A stretch of 64,000 bases of DNA from Tritrichomonas musculus (lineage: Eukaryota; Parabasalia; Tritrichomonadida; Tritrichomonadidae), in assembly GCA_039105265.1 (NCBI GenBank), contig JAPFFF010000004.1, positions 310,001 to 374,000 of the forward strand, given 5' to 3'. The notes under the pieces were generated by a model. That model did not search any database. It worked only from the letters and a program-made list of their open reading frames with translations, and had not been told where the DNA came from. Below, piece after piece: positions 39,514 to 51,100 of this stretch; position 1 is the stretch's first letter; each line of letters begins with the position of its first letter. Both the position numbers and the translations under genes were made by a program.

Positions 39514-40962
39514 TTATTGTGTTACATTATGTCTAATTGGGCAAAGCTTGTCAAGCCTTCTTTCTATTTGCATTAAGTTTTGTTCTGAATTCTTTACTTC
39601 ATCAGGTTCTAAACCCCAAATATCCATATCACTAAAGATTTTGAATCTTTTGGTAGTACGTCTAACAAATTTATCAAATCTCATGAAATCGCGAACCATT
39701 TTAGCAGCTAAAGTTGATTGCTTGTCTCTAAAATCTGCTATCATATTATTAAGACTCTCATCTAGTTCATCAATTTTATTTTTCATTTCATCGAAATTAT
39801 TCTTCAAAGCTGCAATCGGTTCTTCTGCATTGCTTGATAACGCTTCTGGTCTGCTTCTTATTGTCTTGCCTTCTTTTTTCAAATCTTTAACAATTTTATC
39901 TTTTACACCATGAACATCATTTTCAATTTCTTCCTTTACATCATCTTTCAATTGTTGAAATGCTTCAGCTCTAGCGAGGAGTTCTTGCTTTTCTTTTGCC
40001 ATCTGATCACGTAATTCTTCGGTTTGTTGGCGAAATAAATTATTTTCTTCTTCATGTTTTTTCATTTGTGCTTCCCGATATTCACGAATTGTATCGATTT
40101 GAATTTTCTGTTCAGCTATAATTTGTTTAAGATGATCAACTTTTTGCTTGTGTTCTTCATGAAGGTATTTTGCATCATCATGTCTTTGTTTTCTTAAATC
40201 GTCTTGAAGGTTTTGAATACAGTTTTGAATTGATTCAACAAGTTTAACACGTTCATTTTCTGATGTATTTCGAGTTGCAGAAACAGCAAGTGTTACAAAA
40301 TAGTTCATATTTTGGTCATGGACTTCAGGAGTTTCATAGATAAAATTGTCTTGGCCTGGTAAGAGTTTTGAGAAATTAAGTCTTAAAATAAGTGGAATCG
40401 CTACATATATATTATGATTAAACATTTTTATAACAAAATCACGATATTTTTCTTGATCGAGCTTATTTTCTGATAGTTCTGAGTTCAATATAACTTGAAA
40501 CAATGATTCAACATTTAAATCTAATAGTCTATCGTCGTTGAAATATTCATTTAGCCGTTTTCCAACTTGTTTAAAAAGAAAGTTAGATGCTAAATGATCA
40601 TCTGCTTGTGAAAGAAGTTGACCTAAGTAATCAACATTTGGGAGTTCAATTTCCGTATTTAATCCTCTGGATTTCATAAATTTTAAAACATAATCCTCTA
40701 AAGTTTCAATTTGCCATTCATTTGCAAGATATAGTAATTCTGGTGAGATTTCAGGAGAAAGCTTAAATTGTTCTACACGTGTTGCAGCAAGAAAAGTTTC
40801 AGCCGCTTTTTCAGAAATCGGACGATCTATAACGGCTGAATATTGAGAATCGTTAACTAAAGCTTTAATTCTTTTAGAAAGCTTGCAAATTGTACGGCAA
40901 TTAAGTTCCTCATCTTGTCCATTGATAGTAAGCGTGAATATTTGTTGATCAGCAGGTTTCAT
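39514..40962 (-). CDS. BTB-like domain plus coiled-coil protein
   Basis: Unrecognised as a named gene. Residues 1-90 (FTLTINGQDEELNCRTICKL, AAETFLAATRV, LLYLANEWQIETLEDYV) have the pattern of a degenerate BTB/POZ fold. This family is common in trichomonads, with a helical BACK-like part at about 95-230. From about 240 the chain is a long coiled coil (HEEHKQKVDHLKQIIAEQ, REAQMKKHEEENNLFRQQTE), with a second coil near 390 containing NNFDEMKNKIDELDESLNNM. BTB domains often dimerise or link to cullin-3, but nothing shows that here. The length (482 residues) and layout match many trichomonad-specific hypothetical proteins. The start is the first ATG. Confidence 0.6.
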   Translation of the reverse strand: MKPADQQIFTLTINGQDEELNCRTICKLSKRIKALVNDSQYSAVIDRPISEKAAETFLAATRVEQFKLSPEISPELLYLANEWQIETLEDYVLKFMKSRGLNTEIELPNVDYLGQLLSQADDHLASNFLFKQVGKRLNEYFNDDRLLDLNVESLFQVILNSELSENKLDQEKYRDFVIKMFNHNIYVAIPLILRLNFSKLLPGQDNFIYETPEVHDQNMNYFVTLAVSATRNTSENERVKLVESIQNCIQNLQDDLRKQRHDDAKYLHEEHKQKVDHLKQIIAEQKIQIDTIREYREAQMKKHEEENNLFRQQTEELRDQMAKEKQELLARAEAFQQLKDDVKEEIENDVHGVKDKIVKDLKKEGKTIRSRPEALSSNAEEPIAALKNNFDEMKNKIDELDESLNNMIADFRDKQSTLAAKMVRDFMRFDKFVRRTTKRFKIFSDMDIWGLEPDEVKNSEQNLMQIERRLDKLCPIRHNVTQ

Positions 40963-41186
40963 ATTATATTTTTTGAAAAAAAAAAAAGCCGTTTAAAACT
41001 TGATTTTAAGCAAAATATACAAGATAATATAAATATATTAATTATTTCAAATAAATATCAAATAATTAATATAATTAATATTTTGTCTATAGTGTTTTGG
41101 AATTAATTTTTAAGATACATGTAGTAGGATCTAATGTTTTTTGTATCACTTTTTGTGGTGGAAATGATCGAAATTTGATCTTTTTT

Positions 41187-41224
41187 AATTAGTTCTGTAT
41201 CATTTTTATGGAACAGAACTAATT
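41187..41224. repeat. Hairpin with 12-bp perfect stem
   Basis: AATTAGTTCTGT (41187-41198) and ACAGAACTAATT (41213-41224) are exact complements with a 14-base loop. A run of T precedes the stem. Confidence 0.55.
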
Positions 41225-41262
41225 ATTGTATTAAAATTATTGTATTAAAATTATTGTATTAA
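41221..41262. repeat. 14-bp unit repeated three times
   Basis: AATTATTGTATTAA occurs three times without a break, directly following the hairpin stem, plus a partial fourth unit. Confidence 0.75.
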
Positions 41263-41315
41263 AATAATTGATTCGCATGTGTTTCTGGTCATATATCAAT
41301 ATCTTTAAAAAGGTT

Positions 41316-41334
41316 GTTCACTGTAACAGTGAAC
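41316..41334. repeat. 19-bp perfect palindrome
   Basis: GTTCACTGT, a central A, then ACAGTGAAC. It is GC-richer than its surroundings, and a half copy (TTCACTGTT) follows immediately. It looks like a dimeric protein-binding site. Confidence 0.5.
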
Positions 41335-41935
41335 TTCACTGTTTGTTGTTGACCAAATAGTCAAATTTTTTGAATTTTATTTAAATTGAATCATACAGAA
41401 GGAATTCATACTATGAGAAAAAGAAATCAATTCTTTTTGTATATCATATCAGTTTCTAAAATTGCATGATGATGATAACTCTAGATCGAAAATGATTTTA
41501 GAAATGTAAAGGAAAAGTGTAGGCTTTTATAAATAAAATTAAGAATACTATATTTTATCTACTATTGGTATCATTTGATTGTTAATATCAAACTTTTTAT
41601 CTGTATATTTCGTGAATTTTTAAAATTTTGTCTAAAAATTTGATGAATTATAAAAAAAATTTAATTTTGGAATATCTTCATTTATTCTTTATATCAACTT
41701 AAAATATACATATTTAATAAATAATAAAATATAAAAATTTTAAATTATCTTATAATATTTCAAGATAATAATTTTATATAAGTATAGAATCTATTAATTT
41801 AAGTAAATTCTATTATTCAATTGATTTTCAAAAAGTTGATGATTTTCCATTAGAAAATGGTCCAATATTTAAAAAGTTCGGAATTCTTTTGAAAAAGGCG
41901 AAATTTTTTTTTAGCCATTGAAACCGTTTGGCCTT

Positions 41936-41943
41936 TCATTAGA
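41936..41943 (+). promoter_or_regulatory. Initiator-like TCATTAGA before RPS14
   Basis: TCATT fits the trichomonad initiator consensus TCA(+1)PyT/A. If transcription begins at the A (41938), the 5' UTR is six bases, typical of trichomonads. Confidence 0.5.
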
Positions 41944-42417
41944 ATGTCTAATCCAGCACCAGAAGCCAAAGTTCAGCCAGTCAAAAAAGGAAATAAAGAT
42001 GATGTTTATGTTGGCCCAACCAAACGCAAGGATGAAATCGTTCTCGGTGTAGCCCATATTTATGCCACCAAAAATGATACATTTATCCACGTTACTGATT
42101 TATCAGGTGCAGAAACACTTTGTAAAGTTACTGGTGGTATGGTCGTTAAAGCAGCACGTGATCAAGCTACTCCATATGCAGCAATGCTTGCAGCTCAGCA
42201 AGTTGCAGGAAGACTTAAGAATCTTGGCATTGATGGACTTCACATAAAATTCAGCGGAAAGGGAGGATCACAACGTCGTCTCCCAGCTCAAGGTGCTCAA
42301 AGTGCACTTCGTGCACTTGCTCGTTCTGGAGTCAAAATCGGAAGAATTGAAGATGTTACTCCTCTCCCACATGATTCAACACGCCGTAAGGGTGGTCGCC
42401 GTGGTCGTCGTCTTTAA
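41944..42417 (+). CDS. RPS14: 40S ribosomal protein uS11 (RPS14)
   Basis: uS11 sits in the platform of the small ribosomal subunit near the E site. The 157-residue protein has the full family pattern: [20 protein letters not shown], then [36 protein letters not shown] and the C-terminal [20 protein letters not shown] with a basic tail. The length is close to human RPS14 (151). Codon use is clearly richer in GC than the neighbouring genes, as expected for high expression. The stop codon is part of TAAAA; in Trichomonas UAAA near or over the stop serves as polyadenylation signal. The ATG lies directly behind an initiator-like TCATT. This is the best-supported gene and reading frame in the window. 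Confidence 0.98.
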   Translation: MSNPAPEAKVQPVKKGNKDDVYVGPTKRKDEIVLGVAHIYATKNDTFIHVTDLSGAETLCKVTGGMVVKAARDQATPYAAMLAAQQVAGRLKNLGIDGLHIKFSGKGGSQRRLPAQGAQSALRALARSGVKIGRIEDVTPLPHDSTRRKGGRRGRRL

Positions 42418-42808
42418 AATCTTTTAATTTGCATTTTATCACATATTTTGATTAAAATAAAATACATATAAAATTGTTATATTATTTCATATATTTATTA
42501 TTATTATTATTTGTTTTTCTCAGCTTATAAAGTAGTTTGTTTTTGTGGCTAGTTCTCTGTTTCTATATTGCATATAAAAATAGGTCAGCAAAAATAACTT
42601 CATTCGTCTTTTTCAAATTTTGAATGATACTTAGAAATTTTTTCTTTTTGATTTTTTTCTTTTTTTATTGGTATATTATAGTATATTTAATAAATTCATT
42701 ATTAACAATAAATTTATATTTTAATAAAATAAAATATTTTCAAGAATGCCATTTATTATATATGATAAAGCGAAATTGTGATAAAATTCTAAATTTAATA
42801 TATATATT
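42418..42808. other. Intergenic region without visible features
   Basis: AT-rich DNA between RPS14 and the UBX gene. A short AAAGCGAAA sequence lies about 35 bases before the UBX ATG; nothing else was seen. Confidence 0.5.
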
Positions 42809-44278
42809 ATGAGTGATGAAAGTAATACACAAAATATTGATATATTAAATTTAGTTGAAGAAGAAGATCAGACAAATATCAATGAAGATAAGTCAGATGC
42901 AGGATTAAATTCACAAGAAGAAGATAAAAACGTTAATGGTAAAAATTTTTCACAAATTTTTGGATTAAATGTTAACGAAGCTTTAGCAAAAAAATCTTTA
43001 TCGCCTTCAATGATATTAATTATTTCGATTGAATCGAGTCTTAACCAAGAAGACTATTTTTGGAAACAGAAATCTGTATTAAATGTGATAACACCAGATT
43101 TTATTATTGTAAGACTGTCAAAAACAAATAATGTTATTGAAATAATGCAATTTTCTTCTATTTTTATGATTAAATCTGTTCCATCACTTTATGTATTTGG
43201 GCCATACTCGCAAGGAGTTTCATATGCATGGCCAGACAGATATCCAACACCACCTGAGTTTATTCAATATGTTCAGCAAAATCTTTTAAATGAAAATCAA
43301 GCTTCTTCATCTAATTTTTCTGACCTTATAATTCAACCAGAAAATCAAAATTCATCTGCATCTGCAGATCAATCATCTTATAATTTGCATTCTCTTCCAA
43401 ATTTAAGCCATCCACAATCAACAAATTTAAATATATCTAATCCAATTCACTCCATATATAACCCCTCTCCAAGTCATCAAGAAACTTTAATATCTAATAG
43501 TCATTCATCTCAAAATATGAACACCCGCAGTAATGATATTAATAGTCAAAATGATAATAACAACAATAATTTTAATAATTACCAGTCAACATCAAATACT
43601 CTCAAAAAATCTTCCTCAACAAATATACATAAAAAAACTGCTCGTATTTCTATCCAAGTAAATGGTCAGCACACAGTACTTGAATTTCAAAGAGAAGCAC
43701 ATGTTAGTGATGTTGTAAAAGCAATTGAGTCCAAATTTGGTCGTTCATATGAATTATATGTTCCTCATTTAAGAAGATGTATTGGTTTCACCTCTGATGA
43801 ACTTCAACGTACTATTTCAGCTGCGGATTTAGCACCATCTGCAACAATTATTTTGCGTGGCTCTGGGGATCCAGGATTTTCATCAAATACCATATCAGAT
43901 GGTGGATATAATAGTATGTATATTAATGACCAAAATGATCAAATAAATGATAATGATTATCATGAGCCTTATGTTCCACCTCCTTCAAATTCCAATAGAC
44001 AATTCATATCAAATGTTGGAGATGATGCTCAACCATCACTTGAAATTGACGATAATCTACCTGCTCTAGGCCATACTGATACACGGGAAGTTGTCCCTTC
44101 TAATAATATTAATAATGATCTTGAAAATATTCATGCGAATCAACGAACAAATGAAGAGCAAGCAAACCAAAATAGGTGTGGATGGAGCCTGATTAAAAAG
44201 ATCCTATCTGTTGTGAATCCTTTTGGTGACATTGAAGAAGTCGAAGATTTTTTCGAAACCAAAGAATTCAGAACATGA
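42809..44278 (+). CDS. UBX-domain protein with UAS/thioredoxin-like domain, UBXN4-like
   Basis: UBX proteins are adaptors of the AAA ATPase p97/Cdc48; UBXN4 (erasin) acts in ER-associated degradation. Of 489 residues, 60-150 form a thioredoxin-like UAS domain (SMILIISIESSLNQEDYFW, FIIVRLS, MIKSVPSLYVFGP). An Asn/Ser-rich disordered linker follows. Residues 270-350 make a ubiquitin-like UBX domain (ARISIQVNGQHTVLEFQREA, ELYVPHLRRCIGFTSDEL, DLAPSATIILRG). The classical FPR loop is not obvious, since the segment reads YVPHLRRCIG. The C-terminus WSLIKKILSVVNPFG is weakly amphipathic and could touch membranes as in UBXN4. A role with p97 is inferred. No UBA domain is seen. Confidence 0.7.
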   Translation: MSDESNTQNIDILNLVEEEDQTNINEDKSDAGLNSQEEDKNVNGKNFSQIFGLNVNEALAKKSLSPSMILIISIESSLNQEDYFWKQKSVLNVITPDFIIVRLSKTNNVIEIMQFSSIFMIKSVPSLYVFGPYSQGVSYAWPDRYPTPPEFIQYVQQNLLNENQASSSNFSDLIIQPENQNSSASADQSSYNLHSLPNLSHPQSTNLNISNPIHSIYNPSPSHQETLISNSHSSQNMNTRSNDINSQNDNNNNNFNNYQSTSNTLKKSSSTNIHKKTARISIQVNGQHTVLEFQREAHVSDVVKAIESKFGRSYELYVPHLRRCIGFTSDELQRTISAADLAPSATIILRGSGDPGFSSNTISDGGYNSMYINDQNDQINDNDYHEPYVPPPSNSNRQFISNVGDDAQPSLEIDDNLPALGHTDTREVVPSNNINNDLENIHANQRTNEEQANQNRCGWSLIKKILSVVNPFGDIEEVEDFFETKEFRT

Positions 44279-46515
44279 TAATATAATTATTTTGCAGATT
44301 TTATTTTTTGGTGTATCATTGAAAACCGCCTCGAAAAAATCTCGTGCTCGCTCAAATGATCAATGTATTTTTGAAGTATCACAAAAATTTAATATGTATG
44401 TGGAATATCAAACTTTTTTTTGTAAAATATACCATTAGAATTTCAAATCACTAATCTATTTTTTTGGAAATCAAATAAACAAGAATTAAAAAAATAGTAA
44501 TATGATACCGCTTTTTATAAATATGAATCATTTAAAAAGTTGTAATAATGTTACTCCTTTTTGAATTCCAGCTTAGTTGGTCTTTTTAGATTTGATTGAT
44601 TGAAACAAATTTTCAAATACCTCTAAATTAATATTGAATATTTAATTCAAATTGTGGTTCGCGTGTCTTTTCATGCCCTGGAAGATATAGAGTTTTCTTT
44701 GAAAATAAAGATCGATTTTATCTTAAGTAATCTTCATATGTAACATTTATCATAGGTTTAATAAAATCTTTTTTGTAAAACTGGGAAAATCGTTTTTTTC
44801 TACGCCACTTTTTGAGTGGTTAATCTATCCATGAGTAGCTATTCATGGACAGTAAAAAAACCGCCATCTTAAGGTGAAATTTAACTTACTCTGTTAAGAA
44901 AATTAACCAAAAAAATCGTAAATTTAAATTTTCTCTTAAAATTATAACTATTTGCTTTTTTTGATATAATTTTTTTTTATTTTTACATAATTTTTCAGGA
45001 ATATACGCACCAGTGATCACCACAGGGCTGCGCGAAGCCGAATTAGGCTCCTTGAATTGCTGGATGAATCGGGAAGCCATTTGAACTAAATATTTATGTA
45101 TTATTTAGCAAAAATTGAATAAAAAATGTATAAAAAAGTATTCAAAAAGTTTAAAAGTTTTCAAAAAGTGGCGTAGAAAAATACGATTCCACGTAAACCT
45201 GATTTGAAAAAATTGGAGCTATAAATTTTGAAAAATGAAAAATTTTATTCCTTTTCCTCTTTCTACACCATTATTATTAGATTTATTAACGAATGAAAAA
45301 AAGATATGGTTTCTATAGATAAACATATGATTAATCCAGGAATAAGAGTGTAAAACATAGATCAATCTGGAAAATTGTTTACATAGGCAGGCTCTGAGAT
45401 AAAAACAGTATTAGCACGCTATTAATTTTTACATTTACGAGATCGAATTATTTAACCAAATTTCTAATGTTTAATTTTGATTTGACTTTTGCTATTCTTT
45501 GAATTATGTTTTCTCTTAATTACATAATTCAAATTTTTTCTCACAATTTATACAAATATTTTTTTACATTTATACAGATTTGAAGCAAGTGTTCATTTAA
45601 GTATTGAAATTTTTCTATTAATCCAATTATTTCTTTTGAGCCCAATTTTTCATGATTCATCCTACATTTTAGAGACAAATTGACAAATTTAAAACTTTTT
45701 CATAAATAAATATTTTTCATTTGATTAGATTTAAAAATCTTAAATAAAACAAATACAGATGATGGATAATTATCTAAAAAAATTAGTAATGAAATTAGTT
45801 TTTTAATTTATTTCAATAATTTCTGAAAGGCATCCACCAAATCGGTTAAAAATTATATATATCATTATATTTATTAGTTTTTTATCTATATAATTAATAT
45901 ATTTTATATTAACTATATATATTATAATCATATACCATAAAAATAAAAGATTATTTATTATATTTTTCACAAAATATTAATATGAAATATTTTATATGAA
46001 TATAATATAATCAAAGAATCAAAATTTATTTGAAAATTTCTGATAAAAATTAATAGATTGAAATTTTTGTTTTAAATATAGATATAATCATATATATAAT
46101 CAAATATATTATAAATCATTAATTATATTTATTAAAATACATAATAAATTCTTAAAATAGTGATATATCATATATTAAATCAATAATATCGAAAATGCAC
46201 GCCCGCATAAAATTCTATGTAAAATTATTTTTCTAATAAAAAAAAAATCAATAGAATTGAATATACAAAGAAATCTTTACAAAAAAATATTTTTATTTGA
46301 ATATAAAAGTAAATTAATTGAGATGGGACACATCCACAATAAAAAATAAATAATATAAAATAATTAAATATATTATATGCTAACTTTATTTTTTTATGTA
46401 AATATAACAATCATTTTTCTATAATAAATATAATTCATAATTTAATTGACATCTCACTCTCAATTTTGAATTAATAGAAAATTAAAAACATTATCCCACA
46501 CAAAGCAGACACACC
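44279..46515. other. 2.2-kb AT-rich region containing a small TIR element
   Basis: Only the element at about 44778-45193 stands out. Stretches of slightly higher GC at about 44320-44370 and 44650-44690 may be remnants but match nothing I know. From 45850 to 46450 the DNA is almost pure A/T. Confidence 0.55.
44778..45193. mobile_element. Small TIR element (MITE-like), about 0.4 kb
   Basis: Inverted repeats of 27 bases with one mismatch lie at 44789-44815 and 45161-45187 (ATCGT, T-run, then CTACGCCACTTTTTGA). Similarity continues a few bases outward to TA dinucleotides at 44776 and 45194, which may be the target duplication; the exact ends are uncertain. Near the right end the sub-terminal word TTCAAAAAGT is repeated. 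Inside, a markedly GC-richer 70-base patch encodes on the minus strand a short frame from ATG 45080 (MASRFIQQFKEPNSASR...). This may be the N-terminus of a former transposase or a captured host piece. Size, TIRs and lack of a full gene suggest a non-autonomous DNA transposon. Confidence 0.6.
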
Positions 46516-47724
46516 ATGAATCCTGGGTTTAGCGTTCCCTGCCAAATTTCTTCACAAGGTATGGAATATTTCGATTTTGAAATAGGACAGGATGATCCAA
46601 TTCTATTTCCTTTTGAAGATATAATTAATTATTCACAACAACCAATAAAGCCTTTTCATGACCTGGGAATTAAAGCCAAGGAAAACTCGGTTGTTCCCAG
46701 CCATTCTGTTTCTTATCATCAAATTACAAATAATATGCAAACATCCCAAGCCAAAAAAAATTTTATCATTGATGAAACTTCAGCAGACGCGAATTTTCAG
46801 CCAATAGAAAACAACCTAGTTAATAATTCTGATTTTCAGAGTCAAAAACCTTTTCAAAACAAAAAATTTAATCAAACATCATGTATTAATTTGTCACCGC
46901 AGCAGGAAATTACTACAAGGCAAAAGTTTTCAAAAGAAGAAGATGAAGTTCTAAAAAATATGGTCAAAATCTATGGAGCCAAAAAATGGTCTCGAATTGC
47001 CTCAATGATTCCAGGTAGAACTCCAAGGCAATGTAGAGACAGATATGCAAATTATCTTGCACCAGGAGTAAGTAGTTCTGAATGGACACTTAATGAAGAT
47101 AAGCTTCTTGCTGAAAAATTTTCTGAATATGGATCTCAATGGACCTTAATAAGCCGATTTTTACATGGAAGAACACCAAATTCTATTAAAAATAGATGGA
47201 AATATAATGTTTCAAGAAGGATAAACACTTTATTACCAATATCCAAAACTCAAAACATGAAAAATGATGAAAATAAAGAGTTTTCTTTAAATAGCAACTC
47301 ATCACACATTTTGAATGAAAATCAAAATGCTGGATGCTCATTTAATATACAAATTGATAAAAATGATAATTATATACCAAACTACAATTATGAAGCAACA
47401 TCAAAGCAAAGCACATTTTTATTATCAAATCAACAATTTTCTTCACAAAGAATAACTGAAGACAATTTTATGAAATATCAAGATTCAAATAATACAATTA
47501 AAAATGAAACAAAAAATCATTTTTGCAATATCAGAAAAGAAAGTAATAACGCCGAGGACAAATCACATTTGAATACAAGTGAAGTTATACAGAAAGAAAA
47601 GGAGCATAGTTTTCATGAAAAATCAGATATTCTTATGGAATTTGAAAAACAATATGATGACGAAAATTGGGCCTTTGAATGCTTTGAAGATGAAGATGAA
47701 TTGTTAAATAATGTTTCTATATAG
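46516..47724 (+). CDS. R2R3-type Myb DNA-binding protein
   Basis: The 402-residue protein has two Myb repeats at about residues 136-235. The first is RQKFSKEEDEVLKNMVKIYG, KKWSRIASMIPGRTPRQCRDRY. The second is SEWTLNEDKLLAEKFSEYG, SQWTLISRFLHGRTPNSIKNRW. The recognition helices are intact. Myb factors are prominent transcription regulators in trichomonads; in Trichomonas vaginalis they control iron-responsive genes and bind core promoter elements. The flanking regions are Asn/Ser/Gln-rich and disordered, and the C-terminus is acidic (NWAFECFEDEDELLNN), which could be an activation segment. The upstream region contains ATTATCCC about 25 bases before the ATG. The target is unknown. Confidence 0.92.
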   Translation: MNPGFSVPCQISSQGMEYFDFEIGQDDPILFPFEDIINYSQQPIKPFHDLGIKAKENSVVPSHSVSYHQITNNMQTSQAKKNFIIDETSADANFQPIENNLVNNSDFQSQKPFQNKKFNQTSCINLSPQQEITTRQKFSKEEDEVLKNMVKIYGAKKWSRIASMIPGRTPRQCRDRYANYLAPGVSSSEWTLNEDKLLAEKFSEYGSQWTLISRFLHGRTPNSIKNRWKYNVSRRINTLLPISKTQNMKNDENKEFSLNSNSSHILNENQNAGCSFNIQIDKNDNYIPNYNYEATSKQSTFLLSNQQFSSQRITEDNFMKYQDSNNTIKNETKNHFCNIRKESNNAEDKSHLNTSEVIQKEKEHSFHEKSDILMEFEKQYDDENWAFECFEDEDELLNNVSI

Positions 47725-48196
47725 ATGAATTAAAATCAATTGTCAAAGAAACAGTATTTCGCTTTTTTCAAAAGTAATTGTTTCTTATGCAAGTATAGAG
47801 TAACGGATTTTTACTAATAAAATGTTAAATGATAATATTTTTTTTAAACATTTTAATTATTCATTCTTTTTTAAAAAAAAGTTTTATATTTTAACCTAAT
47901 TCACCAAAAGCTCAAATTAATTATGAATCTATTTATTTCCCCAAATCAAAATATATATAGAATATTCTATTGAAAATAAGAAATTTTTTATGAATCATCA
48001 AAAGATAAAATTTTCTTTTACGATTTTTTAACTGGATTTCTCACAAGTTATAATATATTATTAATCATATAGTTGAAAGTATCAATGAAAGCTGAATCAA
48101 TTAATATCTAATATTTCATTTTATAAGATAGTTTCATAATACAGCAATAATACGCATTTCATATTAAAGAAAAAATGGGGAAAAAACTTGCTTTAT
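47725..48196. other. Convergent intergenic region
   Basis: This is the downstream sequence of the Myb and giant HEAT genes. AAGAAACA and TGTTTCTT (47747-47785) could pair as a weak hairpin. No gene is present. Confidence 0.5.
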
Positions 48197-51100
48197 TTAG
48201 CACTTTCGAAGCTTACTGTGAAGATGCTCCATTAAGAAATTCGTAACATCTTGTGTTTCTTGAGCTGATCTAAATATTTTAACACTTGGTAAACTTTCAG
48301 GGGCTACAAGAGTTTTCTTATAAGGAGTGAAGTATCCAATTGGCTTTAAAGTTCCTTCTACAAATTTAGGCTTAATTTCGGTATAAGATAAATATTGACT
48401 ATTAATTGAATGATCCGAGTGATTTACAAGCCATTTTATCAAATGGGCAGCTTCTTGCTTTCCATTTTCATCGCAGGAAATTGCTAAAAGTAAACTAATT
48501 TTAACGAGGTTGTCATATAGATTTGGATTTAGATTAACTTTTGAAAATTCAAGATAATAGCGAATGATCATAATTGCTACATTATCTCGATATAAATCAT
48601 TCATTTTGAAAGATGTAAGTCCATGAGCAAAGAATTCGACAACAAATTGCTTATAACTTAATCCGACTAAATTATTATTCAAAAATTCCGCGAAATCGCT
48701 AATTTGAAGCTCTTTATTTTCAAAATCGAATATCTCCTTTGAAACAATTTGTTTCGGGATTGGTCTATCTGCCATTGCAGCTAAAAAGTGGCGATATCCG
48801 TCCATTAGGAATGCCAAAATGAAACACCAATTAAAATCACCAACTTGTGAATTATCACTAATGATCAGCTGAGCTATCTCAGACAAACAACGGATGATAT
48901 CATCGACAGAAGGATCTCCAAAACTAACACTTTCATCGATAAACCGAACAAATAATGACGCTGCATATTCTTCACCACCAAATTTATTCAAAAATCCTGA
49001 TAATTCTTTTGCGATAGCACCTTTTTCTTCAATTTGAAGAGCTCGGTGAGCAATATCAGCGATGATCTTTATAATATGAATTGAAAGAGTTCTTCGACAT
49101 TTCAAAGAGAGGAAGAGAATGAAACAAGCTATAATAGAAGTAGCTTCTTTAGCAAATGTTTTTGAATCCAGATCCTCGCTCAACATTCTTTGCTTAACAA
49201 TATCAATGATTGAATCAACAATATCAGTTCTATTGCTTTGAAATGCGCAAAGTGAGTAAAGCATCAAACTAAAAACATCACGTGTATCAAGTTGATCGAT
49301 TAATGCCATCAACATTAAGAATGGTTCTACTGTTCTTGGATTATCTGTAATCATAAAAGCATTGGCGAGGACAATCTCAAAGAATTTGCTCTTGAATTTG
49401 GAGCTGCTTTGGCATAAAAGCGAAGTGAAAGTTTGAATTGCTGTTTGGTCGTATGGAATAATATGTTTTGATGATGATGTACCAACATATATTTCGTATT
49501 GCTGATCGAGAGAAGAAGCTCGCATAACAAGATTGGCTGCTTGAAGTGAAGCCAAGTTTGAAGAGAAAACAGATGGTTTCTTTGCGAATCTGAATAATGC
49601 AGTCGTAAGTATTGCATCTAGCAAAGGATGGAAAGGAGTGATTGCGAACTCGTCATTATCGTAATTAATTGAAGCGAAAAACATTAATGGCGCTAGTTTC
49701 GGTTTAACGATTTCTTTGAAAACTTCTTGAGATTTGATTGATAAAAGAATTTGTGACATTGCGTTAGAAGCGATGATTGCTTGCGGTGTAACTTTAGTAA
49801 AGTCAACTGACGGCTTGGAAACAAATTGGATAAATTCGTCATAATGCTTTGGCGCTTTTTTATCATAAATATTCAAATACTCATAAAGATAATTGATGAC
49901 TTCGCCTTCACTCATTTCAAAGGCGAAAACGAGAACGTTTATTGCTGCAAAAGTTTCTAAACTCTTCAATGATTTTTGAGATGCAGCAAAATCTACAATA
50001 ATTTTGGCTGCTTCTTGAACCTCTTCTTTTTTGATGAAAGAGAAATATTTCAGCCAAAAAGTAGAAATACTTTGTGAAATTTCAGCATCGGTGAAATCAG
50101 ATTGCGCAGTTAATTTGAGTAATAATGGTATTGCTTCCTTAATTGGACATTCGATAACGAAAAGTTTTAAGAAAGATGCAAGTACTAATAATAATTGTTC
50201 TTGGAAATCTAGCATCTTCTTAAAGTTTGATGTAAATATTTGAAAAACTTTCATTGCAAGTTTTGAAGAGACATTTTGCGATGCATAATCAACAAAATGC
50301 GACGATTGAGTAACATAACCAGCGGTAGAATGCGAAGTGAGGCACATCATCAAATATGTTGGAACTTTCTTTTCAAATATTTTAGATTTGGTAATGAGAA
50401 TGCACATCAATTTGAGCGCTGCTTGTCGAGGCAGGGCGTTTGTATTCTTTAAATGAAGAAGAACTGTTGCTAAAACGACAGCATTGCCGTTTGGATATTT
50501 TTCATCAAAATTGGCGGCTTCTTTCGAATATACATTGGAAATTGCTAAAATAACTTGTGATGCGTAAATACCAAACGATGTAATTGAATTTTTGAAGTAA
50601 TTTGTAATAAAAACTGGATTTTGAGATAATGCGATTTCGAGAACTTGAACAATTAACTTTTGATTCTGCTCATTTTGCATTCCTTGACTAGAAACAATCT
50701 CAAGCCAGGCCATGAAATTATCAATAATTTCTGGATCTGTGAATTTAGAATAAGTAAACACAGTTTCGAGTGTCTTAAGATAAGTTTCAAGATATGAAGG
50801 CGGGAATTTGTCTTTTGATTCAAACATTAACATTTGATTTAATCCTTCAAGGAATTGCTGATATGCTTCTTTCTTTGGTTCAAGGATTCTTGAAAAATGA
50901 GTCGGCGATTGTGAAACATATAAAATAATGATATTCAAAGCTTTTTGGCATGTAATAAAGTATTGCTGATCTCCAATTGGGGCTGCATTGGCAGCTGCAC
51001 TATTAGGATCATCATTATTTGTTAAACTGTTTTGACGCCAAGTTGCTGAGATATATCTTTCCATATGCTCTACAAGCTTAGGATTTTTCTCAAGTTGTGT

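Larger units (their letters stand above)
40963..41943. other. Divergent intergenic region with several inverted and tandem repeats
   Basis: This 1-kb region lies between two divergent genes. It holds a hairpin (41187-41224), a 14-bp tandem repeat (41221-41262), a 19-bp palindrome (41316-41334) and, at its right end, the short RPS14 promoter. No coding sequence is seen. Confidence 0.6.

Noticed and set aside
44223-44438. Short plus-strand frame overlapping the end of the UBX gene
   Set aside because: It overlaps a well-supported gene in another frame and its unique part has no recognisable domain.
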